Source of the DNA: Desmodus rotundus
Taxonomy: Eukaryota > Chordata > Mammalia > Chiroptera > Phyllostomidae
Assembly (NCBI RefSeq): GCF_022682495.2
Contig: NC_071389.1
Coordinates: 182,203,556-182,267,555, forward strand
DNA length: 64,000 nucleotides
Direction: 5' to 3'
Both the position numbers and the translations under genes were made by a program. Positions within the stretch are counted from its first letter, which is position 1, and every line of letters begins with the position of its first letter. The notes beneath the pieces are model-generated. The model saw only the letters and a list, made by a program, of their open reading frames with translations, ran no database searches and had not been told where the DNA came from. This document shows positions 24,566 to 36,027 of the stretch, in pieces.

Positions 24566-26439
24566 AGATTGAATCTATTTCATGAGGTTCTAAGAAAAAC
24601 CTCCTGGAAAGCAATTTCTGCTGCCAGATTACTATATTTGATGTCCTCACCCATCACTACTTACAAACATTCATATGCAATTTTGTTCCAAAATATTTAG
24701 CATTAGTGTCACATCATCATACTAATACATCAGTCTACTGCTGCTAAATTCATACCAATGGGGGAAACATTCACAAAGAGATTGAACATTCTATTATGGG
24801 TCTAGTAAGTTGAGTTCAAATACTTTATTTTGTATAAAATGCCTAGAGTCTCTCTCATTCAAGTGCATCCACAACTTGGCCTAACCAGTATATTCTTGGA
24901 CTATAGATAAATTAGTTTTTTCCTATGGCATGTAAAACTCCATTAAAAATGAATTCTTTACAATAAAATTTTTATGGTATCTGAAAGTGCTTTGAAACAA
25001 TTAATTGTACTTCTTAAAATAATCTTAGTCTTTGCCAGAAAACCAGTATTTGTAGAATCCTATATTTTGATTACTTGTCACCTATTTTGGCTGGACCTAA
25101 ACTGTCCCCCATTACTGAATCCAGGGAATGATTGGGCTCACATTTCCTCTGCTGATTAGACTCCTAAACCAGTGGTTCCAGCCTTTTTCTAATTTCCCTC
25201 AATCAGGCAAAACCATGCTTATCTGCTTAACATTGCAGGAAGGAGAAATATTTTAAAGCACTTTTTTTTGGTTTTGATTTTTGTTTGTTTGTTTTTTCCT
25301 GCTATGAAGAAGCCAAAATGTTGCCTTTCTTTGTACCTCTGTACCACTCAAAAATCCAATTTAACAAACACTGACAAGGGTTTTCCTCTCCATGTTAAGC
25401 AGTCAGGTGCTAGGGATACAAATAAATTATAATTAGACTCTACCCTCAAACAACCCAATGAGCAGAAAATCCTCTTATGTATACCACCAATGCTATAATA
25501 CTGAATATGATTCAAGTGTGTAGAGGAAAAGTTTGGTAGAGGATGTATATATGATACATATGAAAACTTATTCTTTTTGTAGTACAAAATGAAAAATCTG
25601 TGAAAAAGAGGGGTACAGACAATAAGGTAGAAACAATACATTTCAAATATTTAACCCAAATTGTCAACAGACTTTTTATTTTTAATAATTGCAGAAAGTT
25701 GTATCGCTGTACATTATACTAAACCCAAATTCACCTATCACTTTATTTTTTAAGCTAAAAAACTGGGGCAATTAGTAGTAATAGTTTGGGTGAAAGCAAA
25801 ACTGATGTACAATCTAAGCATTTCAACTTTCTACAATGTATGCGTTCAACTCTTTGTTCCATATCAGCATATCTCTAAATTGCAATGTGGATAGTCTACA
25901 ATGAGAAATACTGGATTGAAAAAGCTGCCACGCACTGCGAAATTAATCGCCAGTACACAGATAAAGCTAGAGAAGGAGTGGAGGCAGGGAAGAGAAGCTA
26001 CATGAGCCAAAATGTTTTAAAATCTCTTTCAAATCCTGAGACACTAAATTAAGAATAAAAAGATTAGAGTTCTAAGAATACAAAGTTTTCATCCCTTTTA
26101 AGACAACTGAATCTCATTGAGATGATTAAATGTTCTATAAACAGATGTTTAACTCACATCTGGCTTTTGGAATTTGATCATAAAGAACAGCCAATGCTTT
26201 TTCCTTGTTTACACCAAATGCTGGTTTTACAGACGACTCAAAATGGAATTCCAGGCTCAATCTTACCACCCCCTACTTTTACCCCACAGGCAGCTACTTA
26301 ACAGATAATAAATTCAAGTGCAGACACCAAAAGTCGTATTTCCATGCTAATTTCACAACCCTAGTTACTTGCAAGATATGACAATTAAGGCTTAAGGAAG
26401 GGGGGTGAGGATAAAAGGACTCTCCCAAGACTTGCTAAA

Positions 26440-26462
26440 TTGTTTGTTTGTTTGTTTTTTTT
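26440..26462 (+). repeat. (GTTT)n tract
   Basis: Short run of GTTT units ending in poly-T, just upstream of the CpG-rich promoter zone. Confidence 0.8.
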
Positions 26463-27408
26463 ACTTCCAGAATGAAAAGCAGTAGCATTTACAAGTGCTC
26501 AAACTGCACTTGAAACAATTTCCGTGTTTTTCACTTTCTTCTTTAGGGATGGGGTAAAGGCGGGTCCTACCATTTTTGAAACTTGAGCAATCTTTTTTCT
26601 TCTCCTGCTGGCACGTTTCTAATGCGCCTCCCCCCCCACCCCCGCAATGAGTTTAGCCTATTAGCAATCCTTCCCCAAAGGCCAGCGGGAACGGTTCAGG
26701 AAGCCGCTATGGAAAAATCGTTAAGTGTCTTCAAGTGGCAGCAGGTGCTGGCAGCGCTGAGACCCGAATGAGAGAGGGAAAAAGACATTCCTTCTAGACC
26801 GAGGACCACACCCCCCTTCCAAAGGCTCCCACGGGGTTCGAGCATCACTTAGCGGCACTCGGCAGGGGTTAGGATGCGGTTTTCTCTGGACAGTGTCAGC
26901 TCTGCCAGCGCCCCAGCCCTCCTCAGACTGGCGATCGCGTCTCCTCGACGCTCCAGAGCCCAAGTCCGGCCACAATTCCCCCATCCGCATTCCCTCAAGC
27001 CCCCCAGTTTAGCCTTCTGCCCCGCAGCCCAGCGCGGGGTGGCTACGCTGTGTCCCTAGCCACAAGGAACTCGGTTCCTCCCAGCATCTCCGGGTGCTCA
27101 CGAGGTGGCCGGCCACCAGGACACCGACTAGGACACATCGCCCCGCCCACTGAAACGTCCCAGAGGCGCCAATTCTAAATTCGACGGACCCACCGCCTCC
27201 TCCGGGCGCCCCTCGGCTCACTCCCCCTAGTCGTTCTGCAGCTCCCTTCTCCCTCTGCCCCCCTCAAGTCCGCACCTGCAACTTGCACGGCGGGGAAAAC
27301 GCCGCCAGGTGCCTCCCGGCCCCGGGAGCTCCCAGGAGACCTCTGCCCCCGCAGGTTCCCTTGCTCCGCCAGAATCCGCAGCCGCGCCAGCCCCTCGTGC
27401 ACACTCAC

Positions 27409-27500
27409 CAGCTGGAGTTGGATCGGCCATGTTTGTGCTTCCCTCCACCCTCGACACCCCCCCCCACCCACACCCACACACCCCCCCAGTTCGGAGGCAA
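27409..27500 (-). other. USP44: USP44 exon 1, 5' UTR with an upstream ATG (predicted)
   Basis: Ends at donor AGCTG|GTGAGT (27409/27408). The 5' boundary is a guess. It contains an ATG at 27430-27428 in good context (G at +4), reading MADPTPA up to the donor. If spliced to 16359, that frame stops at TAG 16342-16340, giving a 13-codon upstream ORF. Confidence 0.45.
27447..27488 (-). promoter_or_regulatory. G-quadruplex-prone tract
   Basis: Plus strand has C-runs (nine, three, three and seven Cs) separated by A-containing spacers. The minus (transcribed-sense for USP44) strand therefore has four or more G-runs of at least three. It lies about 17 bases upstream of the exon-1 ATG. Confidence 0.65.
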
Positions 27501-27815
27501 CGGCTAGCTGGGTAGGGCGGCTTTGTCAGCGGTGACGCCCCGCCCGCCCCGGCCGTCGCCAGGGGGATGGCGGGGGGCGGGGTTCTGTAGGGGGCGTGGC
27601 TCTGCGCGCGGCTGTGGAGCCCCCGCCGGAGGGGAAGCGACGCCAGGCCTTTGCCACCGCTCTGGGGACGGGCTTGCCCCGGCGCCTGGAACTCGGAGTA
27701 GGCAGCCCAAGCTTCTTCCCGGGGCGTGGGGGCTTCGCCCCCGCGGTGACCGCCGGGGCCTGGGAGGGCTTGTCCACGTTTACTACGAGCTTGTGACGAA
27801 TATTACACAGCCGTC

Positions 27816-27834
27816 GTTACTCCGTCGGAGTAAC
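27816..27834. promoter_or_regulatory. Perfect 19-bp palindrome in the CpG island
   Basis: GTTACTCCG, a central T, then CGGAGTAAC. The arms are exact reverse complements. Possible dimeric protein-binding site near the USP44 promoter; factor unknown. Confidence 0.6.
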
Positions 27835-27960
27835 TTGCCCGGCGTCGTCTGGCCGGACAGAAATGCAGACCAGTTCCGTTACCTTCAAAATCTGCCCAAG
27901 TTAACTGGCGTAGACATTTTTCAAGAAAAAGTTTGTCCCGACGAGGGACCTGGGTGTGAG

Positions 27961-29029
27961 CACAAGTGGCGGTGGCTGCTTTAAGCTTGGCTTCCTCAGA
28001 CAGCAGGCGGCGAATAAGCTTCCAGAACGGGGAGCTTCCTGAGAAGCAAGACTTAAAGGACACGAAAAGGTTCCTCTGTCCAAAATGGCCTTGTCCGAAA
28101 TTGCCCATTTAACATAATGAAGCAGATTTCGAACAGAAGCAAAGAGAAGAGACTGAGAAAATCTGGAGACGCGGAAAGTCACGCCTACAGATACAAGAAG
28201 ATTAATCCATTAGTATTTAAAGCTTTTACTTGGCGCTGAGCGGTGAGCCAGTCGTACCTCCGCTATTCTGTGGAGAATATTAAAAATGAAGACGCTGTCT
28301 TCCTCAGAGGAGCTTGAAGCAGTAGCAGACAAACGTGCAAAGTTAGGAACATGCAACATGTCAGCGGAGTACAGTATCTTGCGATACATGAGGCAAGCTA
28401 TAATACTGCTTTTATCTTTTAATGAACAGTTCTACTTTGGGGAATACCTGTCAATGGTCTGACCTGAAAAAAAAAATGTGAGCGCGCAGAGGTATTCATA
28501 GCATTATTTTCCAAACCACAAAAGTTTGAAGGAGAAAAAAGTGTCTAACGAAAGGAAAATGGCTACTTAATACCAGGCATATTAACCTCAGAAATTCTTA
28601 TGTAGATAACAATGACAATAGCGTGTAATCAATTTATACTTGAATGCATAACAAATATGTACATGATTCAACTGCATAAAAAAGGTAGTTTGCACATAAA
28701 GATTAAAGATAAGGAGTGAGTTTCTATGGTTTAATACTTCTTCCATTTTTTCTGATACACTTAACTGCATAATTCTTTCCAATTCAATTCTGTCCCCAGT
28801 GCATTCCTCCCACGAAAAAGAAAAGCTATTTTGTAATTTCCCCACCACTGTAATTTCTAAGATGTATGAAATGCGTTATATGAGAGTGGGTCTTAAGAGG
28901 AAGTATTTCTGCCAATTAAGTATTTCTGGGATAACAATATAGTTTTTCCTGTAGTGCCTCGAGAGCAAAATACAACAAAGGTTAAAATCCTTGCTCTTAT
29001 TTTAATGTCATAAAACCCTTATGGAGGGT
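27961..29029. other. Sequence upstream of the USP44 promoter
   Basis: GC falls to the window average by about 28.0 kb. Bases 28470-28640 resemble an old L1 tail (GCATTATTTTCCAAACCACA). No coding signal. Confidence 0.5.
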
Positions 29030-29270
29030 CACTGGGCAAACTCTATCAAGATTCTGCCACTTCTAATCTAGTAATTCTATTTTAGAAATACAAAGAGTGT
29101 TTCCCCAAGAGTCAGGCAGTTTACAAGGCTGTTCGTGTCAATGTTATTTAGAATCGTGAAAACCACAACCTAACTTTCAGCTCTATAAGAATGGTTAAGT
29201 ATATCTGGTACATTCACAGGGCAGGCATATCCCTACATAGTCATCAAAATTCTTATTTTCAGAAATAAGT
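29030..29270 (+). repeat. Old L1 (L1M-type) fragment
   Basis: TTTAGAAATACAAAGAGTGT, GTCAATGTTATTTAGAATCG and GAATGGTTAAGTATATCTGG follow the order of an old L1 3' region. Diverged. Confidence 0.5.
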
Positions 29271-29484
29271 GAAGGGATATAGCTCAAGCCAACTGTGTTC
29301 TGCCATTCCCAGCCCTCTGACAGTTTCCTTCATAGATTTACTTCTAGTAATATGGATACATGACCCCTTCTCCCCCTTTGCAACAGTTTTTTGGGCTGGG
29401 ATGGACAGCAGACCCAAAGGCCACCCATCTGCAGGAAACTTGTTAAAACTCTACCCAAACACAGTACACGATGAACGAGAATTG

Positions 29485-29700
29485 AGCCTGGTTGGTGTGG
29501 CTGAGTGGATTAAGTACAGGCCTGTGAACCAAAGGGTTGCTGGTTCAATTCCCAGTCAGGGCACACACTGGGGTGGTGGGCCAGGTCCCCAGTTGGGGAC
29601 ATGTGAGAGGCAACCACACATTGATGTTTCTCTCCTTCTCTTTCTCCCTTCCCCTCTAAAAATAAATAAAATCTTTTCAAAAAGTCAAAAAAAAAAAAGA
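29485..29700 (+). mobile_element. Ves-type SINE, full length
   Basis: GCCTGGTTGGTGTGGCTGAG, GGTTCAATTCCCAGTCAGGG, a CTCTCCTTCTCTTTCTCCCT block and AAAAATAAATAAAATCTTTT tail. Confidence 0.92.
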
Positions 29701-30919
29701 GTTCAGGTAGATTAAATAATGGTTTAAAAGCACATTGAGTAGGCAAGCAACGGACACAGGACAGTGGGCACCGGGCACAAGGGTACAGATAATAAGAGGA
29801 CATAGGGAGTAGCAGCTGAGTTAAAGAGAGCAAACAGTAGCAGGTAACAAGATGCTGAGTAGATTCTGAGTAGAACTGCTTGGATTTTAGGAGTCTCTAA
29901 AATAACTATAACAAAAACTAAAAGCAGCATGCAAAAAATGTATATACCATATTTTAAAATATGTATGCATAAATTATTCACTGAACAACAATTAAAGGAA
30001 TACATTAACATTTTAATGATAGATTACAAGTGATTTTTTGGTAAACTTTTTACAATGATAATTTTTAAAAACTATTTTAAAGATAAATAGAATGAGACCA
30101 TCAATAGTCAAAAATTCTAATCAAAGTAAGTTTTTTGTAATCAAAGTGATTAGCAGGCAGAAGTCTCTGAAAAAAAGAGAATTCTCTGAGATCATAAATG
30201 GCATTAAGGAAAAGCTGGCAGTTAGGCTCAGTCTTTTACCGACTAAAATGATTTGAATAAACGGAGGAAGTAAAATGAGAAGACAAGACAAACTAAGGCA
30301 TAGGTGGAGGGTGATGAATAGGATGTCCTCAATAAAATGATCTGAGTACAAAGATGTAAGCTAGGGAGAGGTGCTGCGTTCTAAGGGGGGGAGTGGAGAT
30401 AAGAGATTTTCTGGAAATTGTTAAATGTGTTAATAATTAAAGAGTAGTAATGAAAGTAGTAAGAGTAGTAGTAAGTTTTTATATGAAAAACTATCTCATA
30501 TAGTTCTTTATATTTATTGTTATTATTCAGCTTTGAAAATGTTTTCTTCACTCCAGGTCTTAACTACCTAGACCTAAATTATAGATTGTCTAACTTGTTT
30601 CCTAGCTCAAGGACCTCTCTATTGGGATCTCATTTTTTCATAGCTGTCATAAAATCATTTTAATCGTATTTTTGTTTTGTTTTTTACCCATCTCATCAAA
30701 TCTAAGCTTTTTACTATAACAAAAAAAAGTCTTTTTCCCTTCCCACCTTCTGCAACTGACTTCCCCAAACTTACCTATTATGACATCCTCAAACCCCCAA
30801 ATGGCCCTTTGATTGTAAAAAAGTCAGTCTCTGTGTGGTCTCACACACTTCAGTCACTCCCACCTTTAAATCAGGGCAGATGTTGATCTCCTAAGTAGAC
30901 CACTGGACAACTTTCAGTC
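29701..30919. other. Intergenic, nothing assigned
   Basis: AT-rich sequence with purine-rich stretches around 30365-30480. No gene, SINE or L1 recognised. Confidence 0.6.
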
Positions 30920-31205
30920 CTGCAAATCATTACAATCAACCTCTTTCAGAGATGGCTTAAACTCTCACCTCCTGGAAACTGCTTTCCTAGTAACAACGGG
31001 GCTTCCAGATTCCCCACTCTCCACCCTGACTAGTCCATTATTATGCAGTCACAGCTTTTGTTCTTAAGTTTCACGACTGGGTCTCTCTCTGCTTTGTTAT
31101 CTCTTCAGAGGCAAGAACTGTGCACTTGCTCCATTTGAATACTTCTCCACAGCTTATAGTACAGTGCTGGCCAAAAATATTCTTAAAATGCTTATTGAAA
31201 TAACA
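30920..31205 (+). repeat. L2 3'-end relic
   Basis: Typical L2 order: CACCTCCTGGAAACTGCTTT, TCAGAGGCAAGAACTGTGCA, CTTATAGTACAGTGCTGG and ATTCTTAAAATGCTTATTGA. Confidence 0.65.
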
Positions 31206-32454
31206 AAATTAAAAGTTTCCTAGAACTATGTAGGGTTGTAAAAAATGATATCTAGAAGTTTCCCTTGTTTCCACAGTTTTCATATTGGGAGAAATAGTTT
31301 GCCCTTTCTAAAAGGTAAGTGGACAGCTTCCTAAACAGCATAAAATTTTTATAACTCTGATACCTCAACTCTAAGGCCATACCCAACTTGTGAAGCGGGC
31401 ACAACACAAACTGGTTTTGTTTCTTGTGTCCTGAGAAGAGAGTGAATGAATTTTTAGAATTTTCTAGTCTGGTTTTTCATGAATCTGAGAAATATCTTAG
31501 GAATCCTATTTGTAGACAAATGATGAATTTATGAGCTTGTTAATGAAACTTTTTCCAAAAATAGACCAAATGTTACTAATAACTTTGAAGTTATTAAAAA
31601 TTCATTTGACAAATATTTTTTGAGCACCTATGTGCCTGGCACCGTGCTAGGCACTAAAATGTCCATAGCCTTCATTTAAATGTCATGAGGAGATGAAGGA
31701 CTGAATAGAGGAAGCAGGTAAAGCGAATACTAAAGAGCTCAGACCTAAAGTTTGATTAACATGTAACAACACAGTGCATTTTTTAAATTTTAATGAATGA
31801 CCCAAAGAATGAATTTGGGACAAATATGTAAGAAAGGTCTTGAGAGAGTAGTTTTGAAAATAGAACAGCAGATGGCAAGATATGGCCTTAATAAGCAAAT
31901 AGAGAGAAAAATCAGCAGAAAGAAATGGCTGTAGAATTAGCCTTTTAAAAAAAATTCTAGAATGAGGGTGGTGGCAGGTGGTAAATGCAAGATGAGAAGT
32001 AGATGGTACCAAAGTTGATTGAATATTAAAGGACCACTAGAGGTCTGTGAGGAAAACTTGTGCTGAAACTGAGCCCAGGGCTTTTGGCAGTAATAGAAGC
32101 AAAATTGTAAAGCTAGTCAATTTGTCTTTCCTTTTAACATCCTCCCCACTTCTACCCACCCTACTCAGCTGCCTGTGCTGAGGGCTTTACCTTAGTCTAT
32201 CAAGGCCTTTCTCTTTTTTCCTCCTATCAAAACTTTCCCTATTTTTGTTGTAGGACTGTTACCCTACCCTTTCACTTTCTAAGGAGCCCAATTATCATGT
32301 AGTAAATTGATACTTGAAAATTATCAGTGTTTGATAATATTTTTTGCATTTCTCTCTACTTAAGACTGTGTTCTAATGTAACTTCCTGTAGACACCAGAG
32401 TATGAAATTTCTCAAATGAAATTTTAAGCATTGTGGCAGATCAGTGGGATTTTT
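31206..32454. other. Intergenic, one old repeat
   Basis: Bases 31605-31680 carry an old dispersed motif (GAGCACCTATGTGCCTGGCA, CCGTGCTAGGCACT) also present in the 10220 region. Nothing else recognised. Confidence 0.5.
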
Positions 32455-32662
32455 AAAAAAGATTTTATTTATTTATTTTTAGAGTGAGAGGGGAAGGGAG
32501 TGAGAAAGAGAGGAAGAGAAACATCAGTGTGTGGTTACTTCTTGTGCAGCCCCTACTGGGGGTCCGGACTGCCACCCAGGCATGTTCCCTGACTGGGAAT
32601 CAAACTGGTGACCCTTTGGTTCACAGGCTGGAACTGAATCCACTGAGCCACACCAGCCAGGG
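32455..32662 (-). mobile_element. Ves-type SINE, full length, minus orientation
   Basis: AAAGATTTTATTTATTTATT, AACATCAGTGTGTGGTTACT, GACTGGGAATCAAACTGGTG, ending CACCAGCCAGGG. GGGATTTTT on both sides suggests a target duplication. Confidence 0.92.
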
Positions 32663-34935
32663 GATTTTTTTTTTTTAATTAAGCCAGGATGCCTGTCCAA
32701 ATAAAAGCTATGGAGTGTGTGTGTATAGACATATATGTGTATATATGTATATGTATATGTGTGGATGGTAACACATATACCACACACACATATGTACATG
32801 CATATAACTATATAGCATGTATATCAAGTTATAATCATGATGTATCAGAGTTAATTTTATTTATTTATTTAATAAAAATAACTCGTTTATAAAATGAGTT
32901 ATTTTTAGTTCTTTAAATATGTTGCATGTTTATCTCTATCTTCTCTGTAAAGTTAGAAAAACAGTATCTGTCCTGTGTTCCTTAAAAGGATGTTTTAAAG
33001 ATCAGGTGAAGTTTTACATGTGCAAACCCTACCTAAAGTATAAAGAAAAAAGTAATCATTATTATTTCTCCTAAGATTATAACTGATTATAAAGCTCCTT
33101 AAGGTTAAGAACTGAGTTTTGTTCATATTTATAATCCCTTAAATCAAATTTGATTTCTGTACTAAAGTAATAGTTAATTCAAAGATAAATACCTTTTATA
33201 AAAGTTAAAATTAATTTTAGTACTCTGAGAAACATGCAGAATAAAGTTTTGTCTCCTTTTCTCATGGAACGGGGGCATCTGGAAAAGCAGAAGGAGAGGA
33301 AAGGAAAAACATTAGGGGTAGAAATTTTGACTTTTAAAGATTTAGTTAACCATGCTGAAAATTATTACTAGTAATCTTCCATGAGGCAAGATTTTTGCAG
33401 TACCTAAGTTTTTAAATCCACTTCTTAAAAAAAAATTAGAATAAGGAAAGTACAGGGGGTTAACCATAGTTGTTTGTATAAGTATTTACATCTTTTCAAA
33501 CCATTTGAAAATTTAAATCCTATAGTGTTGCTCCAGGGTTGTGAAAAACCAAGACAGCTGAATTGAAAGCAGCAATCAGTGTAGTAAGGTACTGCGTCAT
33601 ATGAAGAAAACCATATATGGTAGACTCAGGATGTATGCATGTAACTAAAAAAAGAAAGAGCTAACAATTCTTCATGTGCAAGAGGTAGGATGACCACCCT
33701 GATTTTCTCTGACGTCTTAACAGTTCTTCCTTTCAGGACAAAGGCACTCTCAGTAATAATCATTAGTTCAGCCATCTGTAAGTAGTGTCTGGAAGCCTCC
33801 CTTTCTTCAGCTAACCAGAGACTAAAGAACTCCTGGAAAACACATTTCCACAGAAGACTCTTGAGGGACAAAGAGATTGTATTTAAAGTAGATAGTCCCT
33901 GCCTATTTCATTTTATCTTTGATCCTAAAAGTAGTGTTTACAGAACTAAGTAGAACAGATGCTTGGTAAAGATTTCTTAATTTTTTTAACTAAGTATATG
34001 TCTCCTAATCTTTAGAAAAATAATGAGTCAATCGTAGGAAAAAAAGGTGGTATGTAAGGTCTTTTTAGGAAGTATAAACTTTTCTTTCTTTGTCTATTTG
34101 CATGAAAACTCTAAAATGCCTCGTGAAGGAAATTTGTATAAATTCACCATTAAACATTTGTGAAATTACCTCTTCTTTTCTTGAAAATCAACAATAGTAA
34201 TAAAAGATGACAAACATTTAACTTATTTGCTTGACTTATTGAAGACTAATGCTAGTTAGGAGATCCAATACTTCAGGTGTCTACCAAAAACCTAAGAATT
34301 CTCTGGGAGGAATAACTCTTTGTAATCAACTCTGTGCTTAATAAAAACAGAGGACCTCCTTTGCGAGTCAATTAACCCTCATGCCTCTCAATTTATCTAA
34401 AAATGAGAATTACAAAATTGACACTGTAGATTCATGTTGTGAGGATTATGTGAAAGCTTTTGTAGCTATGAAGTGCTACATAACTTCAAGGCCAAAAAGG
34501 TGGATAAATGACATTCCTACTTAATTCACAATTTATATTGACACCAGCAAAAATCAGATGTAAAATGCAGTATAACTATTAGCTGCTACTATGTGTAAGA
34601 GATCTAATAAATGTTTAAATGATAAGAGTTCCCAATAAATGTTAGATGCTATTATTATTGAATCTAATCCTATCCTAATATGTGAGGTACTTTATTGCTA
34701 AGCTTTTCCCTTTCTTCCATATCTTCATTCTTTTCTTTTTCACTGGACTTTTACCCTCTACTTTGAAACATGCAGTTTTCTACATTTGAAAGAAATTGCT
34801 TGACCTGTTGCTTTCTGTCTCAACCGTGTTCTCCCTTATACCACCAATGAGAAGCTTGTATTAGTGATCATAGAAATAATCTAGTTGGCATGAAATCTTG
34901 TTTTATCACAACCACTAAAAATTCATTCTCCTCCA
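32663..34935. other. Intergenic, TG/TA-rich tract then unassigned sequence
   Basis: Bases 32709-32800 are a TGTGTA/TATATG microsatellite mix followed by CACACACAT. Bases 33075-33140 resemble an L2 tail. The remainder is AT-rich with no gene. Confidence 0.55.
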
Positions 34936-35236
34936 GCCCTGGCTAGTGTGGCTCAGTTGGTTGGAGCATCATCCCATAACCAAACGGTTGTGGGTTCGAT
35001 TCCTGGTCAGGGCACATACCTAGGTTGTGGGTTTGATCTCTGCTCTTGGTGCCAGTGCCTGTGACCCCTGATCTGGATGCATATGGTCCTGGGTCCAGGC
35101 ACCAATCCTGGGTCTGGGTGGGTATGGGAGGCAAGTGATCAATGCTTCTCTCTAGTGTCGATGTTTTTCTCTCTCCCTTCCTTTCTCTCTAAAAGCAATG
35201 GAAAAACAAGTGTCCTCAGGTAAGGATGAAAAAAAA
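34936..35236 (+). mobile_element. Ves-related SINE, long-tail subfamily, about 300 bases
   Basis: GCCCTGGCTAGTGTGGCTCA, GTTGGTTGGAGCATCATCCC, B box GGGTTCGATTCCTGGTCAGG, an extended middle with several TGGTCC/TGGGTC units, and tail GTGTCCTCAGGTAAGGAT. Flanked by TCATTCTCCT at 34923-34932 and 35237-35246, a target duplication. Confidence 0.92.
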
Positions 35237-35643
35237 TCATTCTCCTGCCACTGTATCTACTTAGAGATATGGCTTGCTTCCCCTTGCCCACTTTACTTAC
35301 CAATTTTTAATTCATTATCAATGTATTTTGTAGAAATCATAATAGTGACACATATCCTCAATAGTTTTACATAATGCCAACCACTATGGAACATTTTTCA
35401 TGTTTGTTAGAACTATGGCAACAAGACAGTCTCATTAGTATTATTTTTGTCAATCCTAAAACTTAGAAATAAGTCATCCTCCAATTTTTAGAAAATCATC
35501 ATAACTCTATGATAGTGATTGGTGGATACAAAATGTTGAAGATCCCTGGTTTATACCTGCCATCCCAATTTCCTTCCTTCCTTTTTTCCTTCCTCCATTC
35601 CTTGTATCCTCACCCAAGGACATGCCTATTTATTCTATTTTAT
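35237..35643. other. Intergenic, nothing assigned
   Basis: AT-rich with a TTCCTTCCTTTTTTCCTTCC tract at about 35572-35600. Confidence 0.6.
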
Positions 35644-35839
35644 TTTTTAAAGATTTTATTTATGCTTACAGGGGAAGGGAGGGAGAAAGAGAGGGAGAGA
35701 AACATCAATGTGTGGTTGCCTCTTGTGCACCCCCAGCTAGGGACATGGCCCGCTACCCAGGCATTTGCTGTGACTGGGAATCAAACCAGCAACCCCTTGC
35801 TTTGCAGGCCGCCACTCAATCCACTGAGCCACACCAGCC
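35644..35839 (-). mobile_element. Ves-type SINE, first of a tandem doublet
   Basis: Minus-orientation common-type copy: AAAGATTTTATTTATGCTTA to GAGCCACACCAGCC. Its head directly abuts the next SINE. Confidence 0.9.
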
Positions 35840-36027
35840 TATTGATTTGAGAGAGAGGGGAAGGGAGGGAGAGAGAGAGAGGGAAAGAAACATTGATGAG
35901 CTACCTCTGCTACATGCCCCAGGATCAAACCAACAACCTGAGTATGTGCCCTGACCAGGAATTGAACCCACAACCTTTTGGTGTGCTGAATGACGCTCCA
36001 ACCAACTGGGCCACACTGGCCAGGGCA
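35840..36027 (-). mobile_element. Ves-related SINE, second of a tandem doublet
   Basis: GATTTGAGAGAGAGGGGAAG, ACATTGATGAGCTACCTCTG, CCAGGAATTGAACCCACAAC, GCTCCAACCAACTGGGCCAC, ending TGGCCAGGGC. It has the GGTTGGAGC-type head, a different subfamily from its neighbour. Confidence 0.9.

Larger units (their letters stand above)
16360..27408 (-). other. USP44: USP44 intron 1 (predicted, about 11 kb)
   Basis: From donor CTG|GTGAGTGTGC at 27408 to an acceptor before the start codon. It contains MIR and L2-like relics, four Ves-type SINEs, a (CA)n tract and one inverted-repeat transposon, listed separately. Stretches without a listed feature (for example 17060-18040, 19660-20380, 23790-24390, 24570-26430) are AT-rich, with nothing I could assign. 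Confidence 0.6.
26860..27960. promoter_or_regulatory. USP44: CpG island, probable USP44 promoter and exon 1
   Basis: A sudden rise in GC and CpG in an AT-rich window: many CGs, GC boxes CCCCGCCCGCCCC (27538-27550) and GGGGGCGGGG (27572-27581), and GGGGGCGTGGC (27590-27600). No TATA box is obvious. On the minus strand a strong donor GTGAGTGTGC begins at 27408, pointing to a first exon ending at 27409 that reads toward USP44. The position upstream of USP44 and the absence of another gene nearby support this assignment. Open frames on both strands here are expected from high GC and are not annotated as genes. The exact start site cannot be set. Confidence 0.75.

Noticed and set aside
27175..27481. 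Minus-strand open frames in the CpG island
   Set aside because: Same GC effect. Only the short ATG frame ending at the 27409 donor was kept, as a possible upstream ORF of USP44.
27523..27984. Plus-strand open frame of 153 codons across the CpG island
   Set aside because: Long frames are expected by chance in GC-rich DNA; several overlap on both strands here, and the composition (Pro/Arg/Gly rich, then changing abruptly) matches no family.
29485..29700. tRNA-like A/B box sequences (GGTTCAATTCC and similar) in many places
   Set aside because: They belong to tRNA-derived SINEs with pyrimidine-rich 3' parts and A-rich tails, not to functional tRNA genes.
32689..32892. Open frame of 67 codons rich in Tyr, Ile and Cys
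   Set aside because: It is the translation of a TGTATA/TATATG microsatellite.
35509..35954. Open frames of 110-118 codons across the SINE doublet
   Set aside because: They read through SINE sequence on both strands; similar peptides recur at every Ves copy in the window.
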